Shown here: positions 16,001 through 25,251 of the stretch, piece after piece | How the letters are laid out: each line of letters begins with the position of its first letter | Numbering within the stretch: the first letter of the stretch is position 1 | Assembly (NCBI GenBank): GCA_900553205.1 | Contig: USCK01000002.1 | Coordinates: forward strand, 1 to 34,628 | Reading direction: 5' to 3' | DNA from: an uncultured bacterium | GTDB taxonomy: Bacteria > Cyanobacteriota > Vampirovibrionia > Gastranaerophilales > Gastranaerophilaceae | Length of the DNA stretch: 34,628 nucleotides | Translations under genes and position numbers: made by a program | The notes under the pieces: model-generated | The model's input: the letters and a program-made list of their open reading frames with translations, nothing else | Databases searched by the model: none | What the model was told of the DNA's origin: nothing

Positions 16001-16009
16001 ATCTTAGCA
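16001..16009 (-). promoter_or_regulatory. Extended -10 promoter 6 nt upstream of lptC ATG
   Basis: On the minus strand TGC (16009-16007) and TAAGAT (16006-16001), then ATCCTT and the ATG at 15994. The predicted transcription start is at the ATG itself, so the six-gene transcript would be leaderless. TAAGAT matches only 4 of 6 consensus bases, but the extension and spacing match the other cases in this window. Confidence 0.5.
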
Positions 16010-16072
16010 CAGGAAGAAGGTAAATAAAAGTTTTAATTAACAATAAAATTATCAGAACAAGTCTTAACTTTA

Positions 16073-16102
16073 TTGCACAAAATCAGCTTTTGGTTATATA
16101 AT
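16073..16102 (+). promoter_or_regulatory. Sigma70-type promoter of yjbQ
   Basis: -35 TTGCAC (16073-16078) and a perfect -10 TATAAT (16097-16102) are separated by 18 nt. The transcript would start near 16109 and include the AAAAAAGGAG ribosome site. This is a conventional promoter, in contrast to the extended -10 cases. Confidence 0.65.
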
Positions 16103-16128
16103 AACAAAACAAAAAAGGAGAAACTTTT

Positions 16129-16542
16129 ATGAAATTTGCAACTGAATATTTATGGTTTTGTACAGAACATCAAAGAGAATACATAAACATAACAGATGAA
16201 GTGCAGGAAATAGTAAGAAAAAGTGGTATTAAGGAAGGAATGGTACTTGTTTCAGCGATGCATATAACAGCAGGTATATATGTAAACGATGCAGAAAGTG
16301 GACTTATTGCTGATATTGATAAATGGTTAGAAGAACTTGCTCCTTTTGATATAAATTATAATCATCACCAAACTGGTGAAACCAACGGCGACAGCCACCT
16401 AAAAAGTTTATTAATCGGACACGAGGTTATTGTTCCGATAACTGCAGGCAGATTAGATTTCGGAACTTGGCAACAAATTTATTATGCAGAGTTTGACGGA
16501 CAACGCAAAAAACGAGTTATTGTAAAAGTCATGGGTGAATAA
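16129..16542 (+). CDS. yjbQ: YjbQ family protein (UPF0047)
   Basis: A 137-residue protein of the YjbQ/UPF0047 family. Conserved segments are SAMHITAGIYVND, the signature TGETNGDSHLKSLLIGHEV, VPITAGRLDFGTWQ and FDGQRKKRVIVKVMG. The fold is a small beta-sandwich with a His-based metal site. Some members have weak thiamine-phosphate synthase activity, but the physiological role is unsettled. It has its own promoter and a strong ribosome site, and it ends one base before the convergent gene at 16544. Confidence 0.93.
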   Translation: MKFATEYLWFCTEHQREYINITDEVQEIVRKSGIKEGMVLVSAMHITAGIYVNDAESGLIADIDKWLEELAPFDINYNHHQTGETNGDSHLKSLLIGHEVIVPITAGRLDFGTWQQIYYAEFDGQRKKRVIVKVMGE

Positions 16543-16543
16543 T

Positions 16544-17524
16544 TTACTGTTTTTTGTTTGATTTTTTGCCGATTCTGTCAGCCCAAAAAGTTGATACAAG
16601 AGGTATTGCCAAATAATAAATTCCACCCATAATAAGGGTTGGCTTGGCTATCTTTATACCTTCAACATATTTAGCAAGTTTAGGTGCGTCTTTATTCACT
16701 TGAGAGAATTTTTTAACGAATTTTTCTGTAGGTTTATCCAAGGCTTTATCCACAATATAACTTGCCCCGATACTCAAGCCTGTCGAGATTCCTGCGTTAT
16801 AATTAAGAACTTTTTTTCTATCCTCGTTTATTTTCTTACTTCTGTTAGACTGATGTATAAATGCAACAGTCGATAATATATCACCCAGAACAGGAATGTG
16901 CATTGCATAGTTTGTATCTTTGAACTTGTCAGCCATATTCTGCATACAAGGTTTGTCCATAATCTTGCCTATACCTTGAGAGAGTGGATTCAGTCTTGCG
17001 CCACCTTTGAAACTCGGGGAAACAGTTTGCTTGCTTGTCGGAGGAGAAGGTTGTTTTTTAGTATTTAAAACCTTATTCATAATTGTTGGAATCAATTCGC
17101 AAGTGAGTGCAGATTTTGGAATCGTCATCGCAAATCCTAATCCCAACTTGAATAACTGTGCCAAAAACTGATATTTTTTTGAAGCCGAAAGAGATTTATC
17201 GGTTTCTTTAAGAACTTTTATTGTATTTTGTTTAAGATAAGTTTCAGGCTTTGTTTCAATATTTTTTATACCTTTAGCCAAAACCGAAGTCAGCCCGTAC
17301 ATCAAAGTGTAGTTTATACTTGCAGATGCTATTGATTTTGCACAAGCGAGCTTTTTATTCTCTCTATCGGTTTTTGGTGTAGCAAGAATTGATAAGGGTC
17401 TTAGTGTTGATAAAACAAGAGCACTCCCTGCCATAAATGTCGGACTTTTATCTGCTGCAAACTCTAACCCCCTATGCAATAGTTGATTTTTATATAAACT
17501 TTTCGTTGTTAAATTTACTTTCAT
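16544..17524 (-). CDS. Unrecognised membrane-associated protein with SFKGG motif
   Basis: A 326-residue basic protein that I do not recognise. It has several moderately hydrophobic stretches (about 30-48, 68-84, 120-140, 235-255 and 292-312) that could be membrane segments, separated by Lys-rich loops, and a low-complexity linker (about 155-168, KQPSPPTSKQTVSPSFKGG) ending in the SFKGG motif. No signal peptide is apparent. Similar proteins seem to be lineage-specific in gut Melainabacteria, from memory only. The start is divergent from pnuC with 25 nt between the two ATGs and no clear ribosome site. Confidence 0.7.
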   Translation of the reverse strand: MKVNLTTKSLYKNQLLHRGLEFAADKSPTFMAGSALVLSTLRPLSILATPKTDRENKKLACAKSIASASINYTLMYGLTSVLAKGIKNIETKPETYLKQNTIKVLKETDKSLSASKKYQFLAQLFKLGLGFAMTIPKSALTCELIPTIMNKVLNTKKQPSPPTSKQTVSPSFKGGARLNPLSQGIGKIMDKPCMQNMADKFKDTNYAMHIPVLGDILSTVAFIHQSNRSKKINEDRKKVLNYNAGISTGLSIGASYIVDKALDKPTEKFVKKFSQVNKDAPKLAKYVEGIKIAKPTLIMGGIYYLAIPLVSTFWADRIGKKSNKKQ

Positions 17525-17549
17525 CTGTTTTTATTAGATAACATAAATA

Positions 17550-18254
17550 ATGAAAAGTAAAATTAATATAAACAATATTACACAATTTGTAAAATTAGAG
17601 CTTTCCGGCTGGAAGAAAATCGAGATTTATGGGCTGAGTCTTATCGGAATAATTATTTTTTTTAACGCAATTATTCTACACGATAGTATAGTTGCAATAG
17701 TATCTGCAGTATGTGGAATACTATATACGATAATTGCAGGCAAGGGCAAAATATCTTGTTATCTTTTTGGACTGACAGGAACTTGTTTTTATAGTTATTT
17801 GGCATTAAAAAATTCACTATACGGAAACCTGTTACTCTATATAGGATATTATTTGCCAATGCAAATTCTCGGGATTTTCAAATGGAAAAACCACCTAAAA
17901 AAAACTAATAACGAAATTATAAAAACAAAACTTTCACAAATAGAAAGAAAACCCGTTTTATTAATTACATTTTGTTTAATATTATGTGCTATCACGATAT
18001 TGAATATACTTAAAGACAGTCACCCTATAATTGACGGAATAACAACTATCCTTTCATTACTCGGAATGTATTTGACCGTAAAACGTTCCATTGAACAATG
18101 GATTGTATGGACAATCGTAAACTTTTTATCAATAGTTATGTGGATTTATGTAGCGCTATCAGGACAGAGAGTTTATTCTACCGTCATAATGTGGGTTGTT
18201 TATTTTATTTTGGGCATATATTTTTATAAAGAATGGCGAAAAGAAATAATATAA
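17550..18254 (+). CDS. pnuC: PnuC-type nicotinamide riboside transporter
   Basis: A 234-residue integral membrane protein with about seven to eight helices. Family-typical segments are GNLLLYIGYYLPMQILGIFKWKNHLK (about 92-117) and SIEQWIVWTIVNFLSIVMWIY (about 189-209), holding the Trp and Asn residues that line the vitamin site in PnuC. PnuC proteins take up nicotinamide riboside by facilitated diffusion for NAD synthesis; related proteins take thiamine or riboflavin, so the substrate is likely but not certain. No Shine-Dalgarno is visible before the ATG. A -10-like TAACAT ends 5 nt upstream, hinting at a leaderless start. It ends three bases before the convergent AsmA-like gene. Confidence 0.85.
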   Translation: MKSKININNITQFVKLELSGWKKIEIYGLSLIGIIIFFNAIILHDSIVAIVSAVCGILYTIIAGKGKISCYLFGLTGTCFYSYLALKNSLYGNLLLYIGYYLPMQILGIFKWKNHLKKTNNEIIKTKLSQIERKPVLLITFCLILCAITILNILKDSHPIIDGITTILSLLGMYLTVKRSIEQWIVWTIVNFLSIVMWIYVALSGQRVYSTVIMWVVYFILGIYFYKEWRKEII

Positions 18255-18257
18255 TTA

Positions 18258-21200
18258 TCAGTTTATCCAACGAAAACTTTTAACATTATTTTCGTTATTA
18301 ATATCACCGAAAATTTCAACAACAAATTTTCTGTATGCTTTATTAGAAAGTTCTATCCCCGGTATTTTGTTCAATTCATTAACCAACTGTCCGTTTTCTG
18401 AAAGATTTACCCCAGGGATTCTATTAAACAGAGAGTTTAACGACACATTTCCAACTGTACCAAATACTGTTGAGATTTTCCTTGATAGCTGACCCAAAAC
18501 CTGCATATCAGCAACTTCTGTAACCAAGTTATATTTACCTTTTATAAACAAATTCAAATCTTTACTTTCTGAATGAATTTCAATTTTTTCAGCAACACCA
18601 TGCGCAAGTGAGATACTGCCGTCAATACTTGAGAACTCGCCTGTCTTTAGTGGAGTAACCAGGTCTAAAATACTGTTCATTGTAATACCTGTAATACCAC
18701 TCTTAAAGACATTTCCTGCTCTAAGCAGATATTCCATAGAACCGAGTTTTGGCATTCTGCCGTCTTTTACTGTGAATATAGCTTTACCTGAAAGTGTTTC
18801 TTTGCCTGTTTTTTCGCTTGTAACATTTGACATCAAATCTATTGTACCTGTCAGTTTACCGAAAATTTGGTTTGGTACATCAAACAAAGCTATCAACAAT
18901 TCGTTTGCATTAACATTGTTGGCATTTATTCTAAGCCTTAATAAGTTATTCAAAAGATTTAGTTTTACATTCCCTGCAATTTTACCATCTGCCATAGCGA
19001 AACTGAATTTATCAACAGATAAAAGCATTTTTTCATTCAATGAGCATTTAGCATTCAAATTGTTTGCGCGCATATTCTTGATAGTTACGCTATCGGCATG
19101 CAGTGTCAGGTCATCAAGAATCATTGAGTTAAACATATTACTATCTGATACAACTGTTTGATTTTCGTTAAAAGTCTTTAGCTCTAACTGTCTTAAATCG
19201 TCCATCAAACTATTAACATCAAGATGTTTAAGATTGATATCAGCTTTTCTTACTCTGTATGTATCAGAGAATTTGTTATCAACAACAGCGTTACATATTA
19301 CATTATTAGAAAGTACTTCACCTTTTGAACGGATTAAGATATCTTTGTCATCGAAATTCAACGACAAATCTTTGATTGTCGTATTCAAAAACGGCATATC
19401 AATACCATTAATTGTCATATCACCAAGAATTTTAGGACTTGTTGATTTTCCGTTGATTCTCAAGTCTGATGTGAATTGTCCATGTTTAATTGTTGGTTTT
19501 TTGAACAAGACATTGAAGATTCTCGCATCTGTAGGAGATTCTGTTTTTACTATCAAGTTATCAAACTTATAGAATTTTTTATTGTAATATGTTATCCCAC
19601 CTTTCACGGTAACAAGAGGGAATATATTTTGTTTATTATTTTGTGAAGATATTAATTTGCTGTATTGAAAATGATTCAAACGAATAATGTTGTTTTTAAT
19701 GATATCAAAATCGGTATTAACTGTTATCGGATTTTCAGTATCACCAACAGTTGCGCCCATATAATAAATACTTGAATTTTCTTCTAACTTGAAATCAAGT
19801 TTGGTATTTATTTTGTCCAAAGTTCCTGATATTCTTGAGCCTAACAAGATATCACCTTTAACTTTTATCGGATAAATATTATCAACATTCCAATACTTAT
19901 CAAAGGTTCTCTGTACGAGTTTGGAGTTAATGTGGATATCAATTTTTGGTTTTTTGATAATATTTCCGATATTTCCGTAAACCAAAACAGGCATATTATC
20001 TACAAGACAGTTCATCTTATTTATAAAGATTCTGTTATTCTTTATAGCTAATTCACTATGAATCAATTTTAACGGAACATATAACGGTTCTGATTTAGGT
20101 GTCTTGCGCAAAGCATAAGTACCACTGATATTTTTCAAATCAGTAATAGCGTTAATCTTATTATTTCTGATTTTTGCATTAAAATCTGCATTCCCTGATT
20201 GGATATTGATATTATTCAGTTCTTTACGGAGTTGTTGAGGCAAGATATCAGAATTTTTACAGAAATTAATACAACGCAAATCAAAATTCTTGGCATACAC
20301 ATGCCCGTTGATACGGGGTCGTTTGAAATTGTTTACATCAATATCTATATTGAACGGATTTTGTTTAACAAATCCATATACATTTGAAAGTTTTAAATGC
20401 CCATGCCTAACATTAAGATTACCTGACAAAATTTTGATACCACGCACAGGTTTGTTATTTTTTATCACATGCCCGACACATTGTATTTTATCGTATTCAA
20501 TATTTTGGACATCACCTTTGTAATGCGCCTTGAAAGCAACAAAACAATCATCAAACTCTTTGAATTTTTCTTTGGTAAATTCTCTCAAATTCATTCTTGG
20601 AGATTCTACAGAAATATCAGCGATTGATTCTTTGACCTTACCAAATACACTTATTTTGGACATATCATCTAAAACGCTTGCCAAATCAAGCTCTACATCA
20701 AGACATTTGAACTTGATTGTACCTTGAGCCTTTTTAATCGGGATTTTGTTCAGTACCAAAGAATTGTTTTTTAGTCTGATTTCACCTTTAGGAATAAGGT
20801 TTTCATTGAGTTTTATATTATTAATATCAGGTAGTTTACCTGTCAAATTCAAGTATAAATCAGCATTACCTTTTGCGTTTTGAATATCTGGGATAATTTT
20901 TTTCAACGGATTTAACATAGGCGAATCAGTCATTACATATATCAAATTCTGTAATGGTTGATTATCACCTTTTACATCAAAATTGATATCCCCAAACAAA
21001 GTACATTTACCGTCAATAAAGAACGGTTGATTATTTACAGTACCTGTTTTGTTTACAAAATGCGCCTCTTGGTCATTGAAATTCAGGTTTCCGGAAGCAT
21101 TCTCCAAAACCAAATGATGAACATCATTGAACAACGCTTTTGTGTTCATAAAATTGAAATCACCCCAAATATGTGGGTCTTTCTTTGTTCCTATTACTCG

Positions 21201-22628
21201 GATATTAATATTCCCTCGCCCTTCTACCTCCATAATAGGAACAGGCCCCATAAGGAATCTTAAAATTTCATGCAGTGGATTCAAAACAAATTCTGCAGTT
21301 GCAAGATTTACGGATTTACTGCTTCGAATTTTTAAGTCAGCCTTGTTGTCACCGTAATCATCAATATCACCTGTAACATAAACCGTTTGGTTATCACCTG
21401 CAGGAACAACAACATCTATGTTCATTTTCTTTCTGATACATTTTATATGGATTGTTGCTTTTTCAGCATTTGGAATAGGCTTTATCATATACGCATCAGA
21501 AATATGTATATCCCCGTCCAAATAAGGTTCTGGGAATTTTCCTCTAATCTTCAAATCAGCTTTTGAATACCCATAAAACGGATACATTTTTAATCTATAC
21601 ACATTGAATTGAGGCACAACAAGAGGTGGCAAAAGAAGTGCAATTTCTCTGACATCTGATTCCGGCATATTGATTTCAAGATTAAATATCGGAGCATTTG
21701 ATGTGAATTTATTTATTTCACCCTTCAATGCTACTGCGATATTCCCACCTTTCGCCTCAAAATTTGTTATCTTCAAATCGTTTGAATAAAGTTTGAAGTT
21801 TGACAAAAGATTAAATTCTTTTGGAAATATCATAGACTTTGCAGAATTCTTCATAATCAGTTTTACATTAGAAAGATTACCAACAAGATTAGAATTATCA
21901 GAGCTTAAATTTATTACCCCGTCAGCCAATACAAGACTGTTTTTTGTAAGAGTTTTTAATAAGTTAGTCAAAGGTGATAATTTAAAATTCTTTATATCTA
22001 AATTCACTTTAGAAGTCTTTATATAATGTTTTTTAGGAATTTTTACATCAAAATCGACTGTTGAATTTTCATTGTTGATAGCAAGATTATTTTCACCTCG
22101 TGCAATTAAACTGTTATATGTTTCTTTGTAATATATATTTTGACCGTTTAAATTTATCGGAAGGTTAGTATTTTTATCAAAAAGCGAAACTGAATATTTC
22201 TTAATTTTCAGTCTGTCCAACTGAACTTTTGTATTATTGTTTTCAGGAAGTTTTATCAGATAATCTCCCAAATACAAATCCTTATCCACAGTCAAACCTG
22301 CCTGAATATTACCTAGTTCAACGCTTCTTATATGGCACTTGCCTACAAATAGTGGAAATAATCTAAAACTGATAATCGGTTTTTGAACATCAAGAGCTTT
22401 TGAACCGTCTTTGTTCAAGATTTCAAACTCATCTGTTTTAAATTTTGTATTAATAACAGACCAATTACTCAATCGGGCATTGTGCAAATGTATATTATAC
22501 CCTGTTTGTTGTTTGATAACAGATTCTATATTGGCAATATTCAACTTGAACAATAGTGGTACTGCTATTGCCCATATAATATAAACTATTAAAATTAAAG
22601 AAATATATATATAACTGTTTTTTCGCAT
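18258..22628 (-). CDS. Giant AsmA/TamB-like envelope protein
   Basis: A 1456-residue protein with one N-terminal membrane helix (about 7-27) and a very long periplasmic part of repeating beta-strand segments. The C-terminal ~180 residues (from about 1279, GKAIFTVKDGRMPKLGSM) match the AsmA-like C-terminal region, ending FRWIN. Such proteins (TamB, YhdP, AsmA) form hydrophobic beta-grooves thought to carry phospholipids between inner and outer membranes. It could equally be an assembly factor. Together with lptC and lptA it points to a double-membrane envelope. Its start lies 23 nt after the marR stop and has an extended -10 element of its own and no Shine-Dalgarno. Confidence 0.82.
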   Translation of the reverse strand: MRKNSYIYISLILIVYIIWAIAVPLLFKLNIANIESVIKQQTGYNIHLHNARLSNWSVINTKFKTDEFEILNKDGSKALDVQKPIISFRLFPLFVGKCHIRSVELGNIQAGLTVDKDLYLGDYLIKLPENNNTKVQLDRLKIKKYSVSLFDKNTNLPINLNGQNIYYKETYNSLIARGENNLAINNENSTVDFDVKIPKKHYIKTSKVNLDIKNFKLSPLTNLLKTLTKNSLVLADGVINLSSDNSNLVGNLSNVKLIMKNSAKSMIFPKEFNLLSNFKLYSNDLKITNFEAKGGNIAVALKGEINKFTSNAPIFNLEINMPESDVREIALLLPPLVVPQFNVYRLKMYPFYGYSKADLKIRGKFPEPYLDGDIHISDAYMIKPIPNAEKATIHIKCIRKKMNIDVVVPAGDNQTVYVTGDIDDYGDNKADLKIRSSKSVNLATAEFVLNPLHEILRFLMGPVPIMEVEGRGNINIRVIGTKKDPHIWGDFNFMNTKALFNDVHHLVLENASGNLNFNDQEAHFVNKTGTVNNQPFFIDGKCTLFGDINFDVKGDNQPLQNLIYVMTDSPMLNPLKKIIPDIQNAKGNADLYLNLTGKLPDINNIKLNENLIPKGEIRLKNNSLVLNKIPIKKAQGTIKFKCLDVELDLASVLDDMSKISVFGKVKESIADISVESPRMNLREFTKEKFKEFDDCFVAFKAHYKGDVQNIEYDKIQCVGHVIKNNKPVRGIKILSGNLNVRHGHLKLSNVYGFVKQNPFNIDIDVNNFKRPRINGHVYAKNFDLRCINFCKNSDILPQQLRKELNNINIQSGNADFNAKIRNNKINAITDLKNISGTYALRKTPKSEPLYVPLKLIHSELAIKNNRIFINKMNCLVDNMPVLVYGNIGNIIKKPKIDIHINSKLVQRTFDKYWNVDNIYPIKVKGDILLGSRISGTLDKINTKLDFKLEENSSIYYMGATVGDTENPITVNTDFDIIKNNIIRLNHFQYSKLISSQNNKQNIFPLVTVKGGITYYNKKFYKFDNLIVKTESPTDARIFNVLFKKPTIKHGQFTSDLRINGKSTSPKILGDMTINGIDMPFLNTTIKDLSLNFDDKDILIRSKGEVLSNNVICNAVVDNKFSDTYRVRKADINLKHLDVNSLMDDLRQLELKTFNENQTVVSDSNMFNSMILDDLTLHADSVTIKNMRANNLNAKCSLNEKMLLSVDKFSFAMADGKIAGNVKLNLLNNLLRLRINANNVNANELLIALFDVPNQIFGKLTGTIDLMSNVTSEKTGKETLSGKAIFTVKDGRMPKLGSMEYLLRAGNVFKSGITGITMNSILDLVTPLKTGEFSSIDGSISLAHGVAEKIEIHSESKDLNLFIKGKYNLVTEVADMQVLGQLSRKISTVFGTVGNVSLNSLFNRIPGVNLSENGQLVNELNKIPGIELSNKAYRKFVVEIFGDINNENNVKSFRWIN

Positions 22629-22641
22629 TTTAATTAAAATA

Positions 22642-22650
22642 ATTATACCA
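22642..22650 (-). promoter_or_regulatory. Extended -10 promoter upstream of the AsmA-like gene
   Basis: On the minus strand TGG (22650-22648) and a perfect TATAAT (22647-22642), then 13 bases to the ATG at 22628. The predicted leader is about 7 nt and has no Shine-Dalgarno. It lies just beyond the marR stop (22654-22652), so the giant gene could be transcribed apart from marR. Confidence 0.5.
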
Positions 22651-22651
22651 C

Positions 22652-23086
22652 TTATTCATTCATATTTTCATACGCTATCTGTAGGTATTCTTTAAAACGC
22701 TCAATTTCTTCATCAGTTAATCTATCAACAAGCTGGTTCTCTGTAGCTTCAAATACTAAATCCATTTGTTTGATAAGTTTTTTACCCTCATCTGTCGGAC
22801 TGAATATTTTTCTGCGTCCGTCTTTTCCACTCGCTTCGGTTTCTATTAGCCCTTTATTTTCAAGCCCATGTAAAAGACTTGTAACAGAAGGCCCTTTCAG
22901 ATTAAGTGCTTGCGCAAAATCACGCCGTCCAAAGACTTTGTTCTTCTTAGACAGTCTGATAATTTCGCCCAAAAGCCTTGCTTGTTGGTTCGACAAGCCA
23001 TAATGCAACAGACATTTATCCTGCATACATTTGACAGTGTGTGCAATATTTCTGATGAAAAAGCTACAAGTATTTTCTTCTCTCAT
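22652..23086 (-). CDS. MarR family transcriptional regulator
   Basis: A 144-residue winged-helix regulator of the MarR type. The recognition-helix region (about 55-75, FAQALNLKGPSVTSLLHGLENKG) and the wing (IETEASGKDGRRKIFSPTDEG, about 81-101) are clear, flanked by dimerisation helices at both ends. MarR proteins usually bind small aromatic or phenolic ligands or sense redox. The N-terminus contains two Cys (C7, C20) and a third at C25, which could be redox-responsive, but this is speculative. The ATG has no Shine-Dalgarno; a perfect extended -10 lies 6 nt upstream. Targets are unknown; the AsmA-like gene downstream is one possibility. Confidence 0.92.
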   Translation of the reverse strand: MREENTCSFFIRNIAHTVKCMQDKCLLHYGLSNQQARLLGEIIRLSKKNKVFGRRDFAQALNLKGPSVTSLLHGLENKGLIETEASGKDGRRKIFSPTDEGKKLIKQMDLVFEATENQLVDRLTDEEIERFKEYLQIAYENMNE

Positions 23087-23092
23087 ACAAGA

Positions 23093-23101
23093 ATTATATC
23101 A
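23093..23101 (-). promoter_or_regulatory. Extended -10 promoter 6 nt upstream of marR ATG
   Basis: On the minus strand TGA (23101-23099) and a perfect TATAAT (23098-23093), then TCTTGT and the ATG at 23086. This is the cleanest example of the leaderless arrangement in the window: a full extended -10 consensus and no Shine-Dalgarno. Confidence 0.65.
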
Positions 23102-23160
23102 CAAAATAGGTAGAATTCGACTAAAATATTAACTTATTTTTACTTTTTTAAGTGACAAAA

Positions 23161-25158
23161 TTATGCACGCAATACTGAAAAATCTGCGATTTTTTCATAG
23201 TAGTTTTTCAATATTGTAAGAAGTGCAATCCTGTTATTCTTGATATTTTCATCTTTGTCCATAACAAGCACTTTTTCAAAGAAATTGTCAATTTGTGCAT
23301 TCAAACCGATTAGTTGTTTGATATAGTTTTCATAATCGTTTGTGAAACTAACTTCTTTTACGCACTCATAAAGTCTCTTTTCTGCATCATCTACAAACAA
23401 GCCTTCATCAACCTTATCAAAAGAAGAATCTTTTAATATTCTTATAATTCTGTTTGCATTTTCGATTGTCATTGGACTATCTAAGTTTGCAATAATATTA
23501 ATTCTTGAGATATAATCTGCCAAATCATCAAGAGGATTTTTAATCAAACCACTTTCTAAAACTTCCTTCTTGTAAGTTTCGCCCAAGAAGATTACAAGTC
23601 TTTGGATAAAGAATTCTTCTACATCTTTCTGAGAATCAGCTTGAACAGGTAACAAATCAAGAGCAGATTTGATTAATTCTGAAATATTGATATTCAAGTT
23701 GTTTTCAATAATAGTCTTGATAATACCTAACGCTGCGCGTCGAACTCCAAGTGGGTCAGAAGAACCTGTCGGTTTTTTACCTGATGCAAATACTGCACAA
23801 ATTGTATCGATTTTATCTGCAATACCTACAACTTGACCTTCTTGAGATTTTGCAAGCTCACTATCGGCATTTAGAGGGAAGTAGTGTTCTTTTATACCTT
23901 CCACAACTCCTTCGGCTTCGCCGTTAAGTTTTGCATAATCAGAACCGATATAGCCTTGAAGTTCTGTAAACTCAAATACCAAATTGGTTGCCAAATCAGC
24001 TTTGCAAAGATATGCTGTTCTGATAATTGTTTCAAGGTTTTCGATATTTAAACTTTCCCCGATTTGTTTTGAAAGCTTGATAATTCTTTGAGTTTTGTCA
24101 TAAACTGAACCCATACCTTTTTGGAAGGTCATACCCTTCAAGTTTTCTACATAATCTTCAAGTGTTTTTTTTGTATCATTTTTAACAAAGAATACGGCGT
24201 CATCAAGTCTTGCTTTGATAACTCTCAAATTGCCGGCTCTGATATTAGAGAAATCATCACCAATATAGTTTGCTATTGTAATGAACTTGTTAGTCAATTT
24301 ACCGTCTTTGAACAAAGCAAAATATCTTTGGTGAGATTCCATAACCGTAATTGTAACTTCATCAGGAATTGTAAGGAATTCTTCATCAAAATTACAAACT
24401 ACAGCAACAGGCCATTCACAGATATATGTAACTTCTTCTAACAAATCAGCAGATATTCTTGTTGTTGCGCCGATTTTTTCAGATTCTTGTTTCGCAAGTT
24501 CAACAATTTTTGCTTGACGCTCGTTTTGATCAACAATAACATACGCTTTTCTTAATTCGTCTTTGTAATCATCAATATTCTTGATTTCTACAGGTTCTGT
24601 ATATGAACGGTGTCCACGAGAAAATCTTGATGACTTGATGTCTAAAATCTGAACAGGAAGTTCTTCGTTGTTGTAAATTGACACAATCCATCTTATAGGA
24701 CGTGAGAATTTTTCATCGTGCGTACTCCATCTCATAAAATGAGAACCTTGAAGTTTTAGAATAAGATTAGGTATTTTTTCAGGTAAAAGTTCTTTTGTAG
24801 ATTTACCTTTATTAAAAACTTTTGCATAAACATAATCACCTTCGACATAAAGGTCTTTAGGATTGATATTGTTTTTCTTGGCAAAACCTTCACCTGCTCT
24901 TGAAAGGTTGCCATTTTCATCATAAGCAATTTTTTTGATAGGACCTTTAAAAACTTTTTCTGAATCAGGCTGTGCATCTACAAGCCCTTCTATAATAACG
25001 GCAAGTCTTCTTGGTGTTGCCATAACATTTATGTTTTCAAATCCGATGTTATTTTCGTTTAAAAATTTACCAAAACTATCTTTTAGCTGTTTAATAGCTG
25101 ATGGTATAAATTTGTATGGTAGTTCTTCTACTCCGATTTCTAATAAATATTTACTCAT
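23161..25158 (-). CDS. glyS: Glycyl-tRNA synthetase beta subunit
   Basis: A 665-residue beta subunit of the bacterial (alpha2beta2) glycyl-tRNA synthetase, which charges tRNA-Gly. The N-terminus YLLEIGVEELPYKFIP and the segments TPRRLAV, GHRSYTEPVEI, VMESHQRYFA, KARLDDAVFFVKND, LADKIDT-like GIADKIDTICAVFASGKKPTGSSDP and a C-terminal anticodon-binding domain all fit. The start at 25158 is preferred over an in-frame ATG at 25209, because GAGG lies 8 nt upstream and the family N-terminus is MxxxLLEIGxEELP. The alpha-subunit gene glyQ, usually adjacent, is absent on both sides. Confidence 0.95.
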   Translation of the reverse strand: MSKYLLEIGVEELPYKFIPSAIKQLKDSFGKFLNENNIGFENINVMATPRRLAVIIEGLVDAQPDSEKVFKGPIKKIAYDENGNLSRAGEGFAKKNNINPKDLYVEGDYVYAKVFNKGKSTKELLPEKIPNLILKLQGSHFMRWSTHDEKFSRPIRWIVSIYNNEELPVQILDIKSSRFSRGHRSYTEPVEIKNIDDYKDELRKAYVIVDQNERQAKIVELAKQESEKIGATTRISADLLEEVTYICEWPVAVVCNFDEEFLTIPDEVTITVMESHQRYFALFKDGKLTNKFITIANYIGDDFSNIRAGNLRVIKARLDDAVFFVKNDTKKTLEDYVENLKGMTFQKGMGSVYDKTQRIIKLSKQIGESLNIENLETIIRTAYLCKADLATNLVFEFTELQGYIGSDYAKLNGEAEGVVEGIKEHYFPLNADSELAKSQEGQVVGIADKIDTICAVFASGKKPTGSSDPLGVRRAALGIIKTIIENNLNINISELIKSALDLLPVQADSQKDVEEFFIQRLVIFLGETYKKEVLESGLIKNPLDDLADYISRINIIANLDSPMTIENANRIIRILKDSSFDKVDEGLFVDDAEKRLYECVKEVSFTNDYENYIKQLIGLNAQIDNFFEKVLVMDKDENIKNNRIALLTILKNYYEKIADFSVLRA

Positions 25159-25251
25159 TCTTAAAACCTCATTTATAAATCTATTATACATGAAAAATTT
25201 TTCCTGCACGAAACCAATAGCAAAAAATATATTTAGAAGTTTTTTATATAT

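Noticed and set aside
25159..25209. Upstream ATG (25209) as the glyS start
   Set aside because: It adds 17 residues not typical of the family; GAGG is well placed for the 25158 start.
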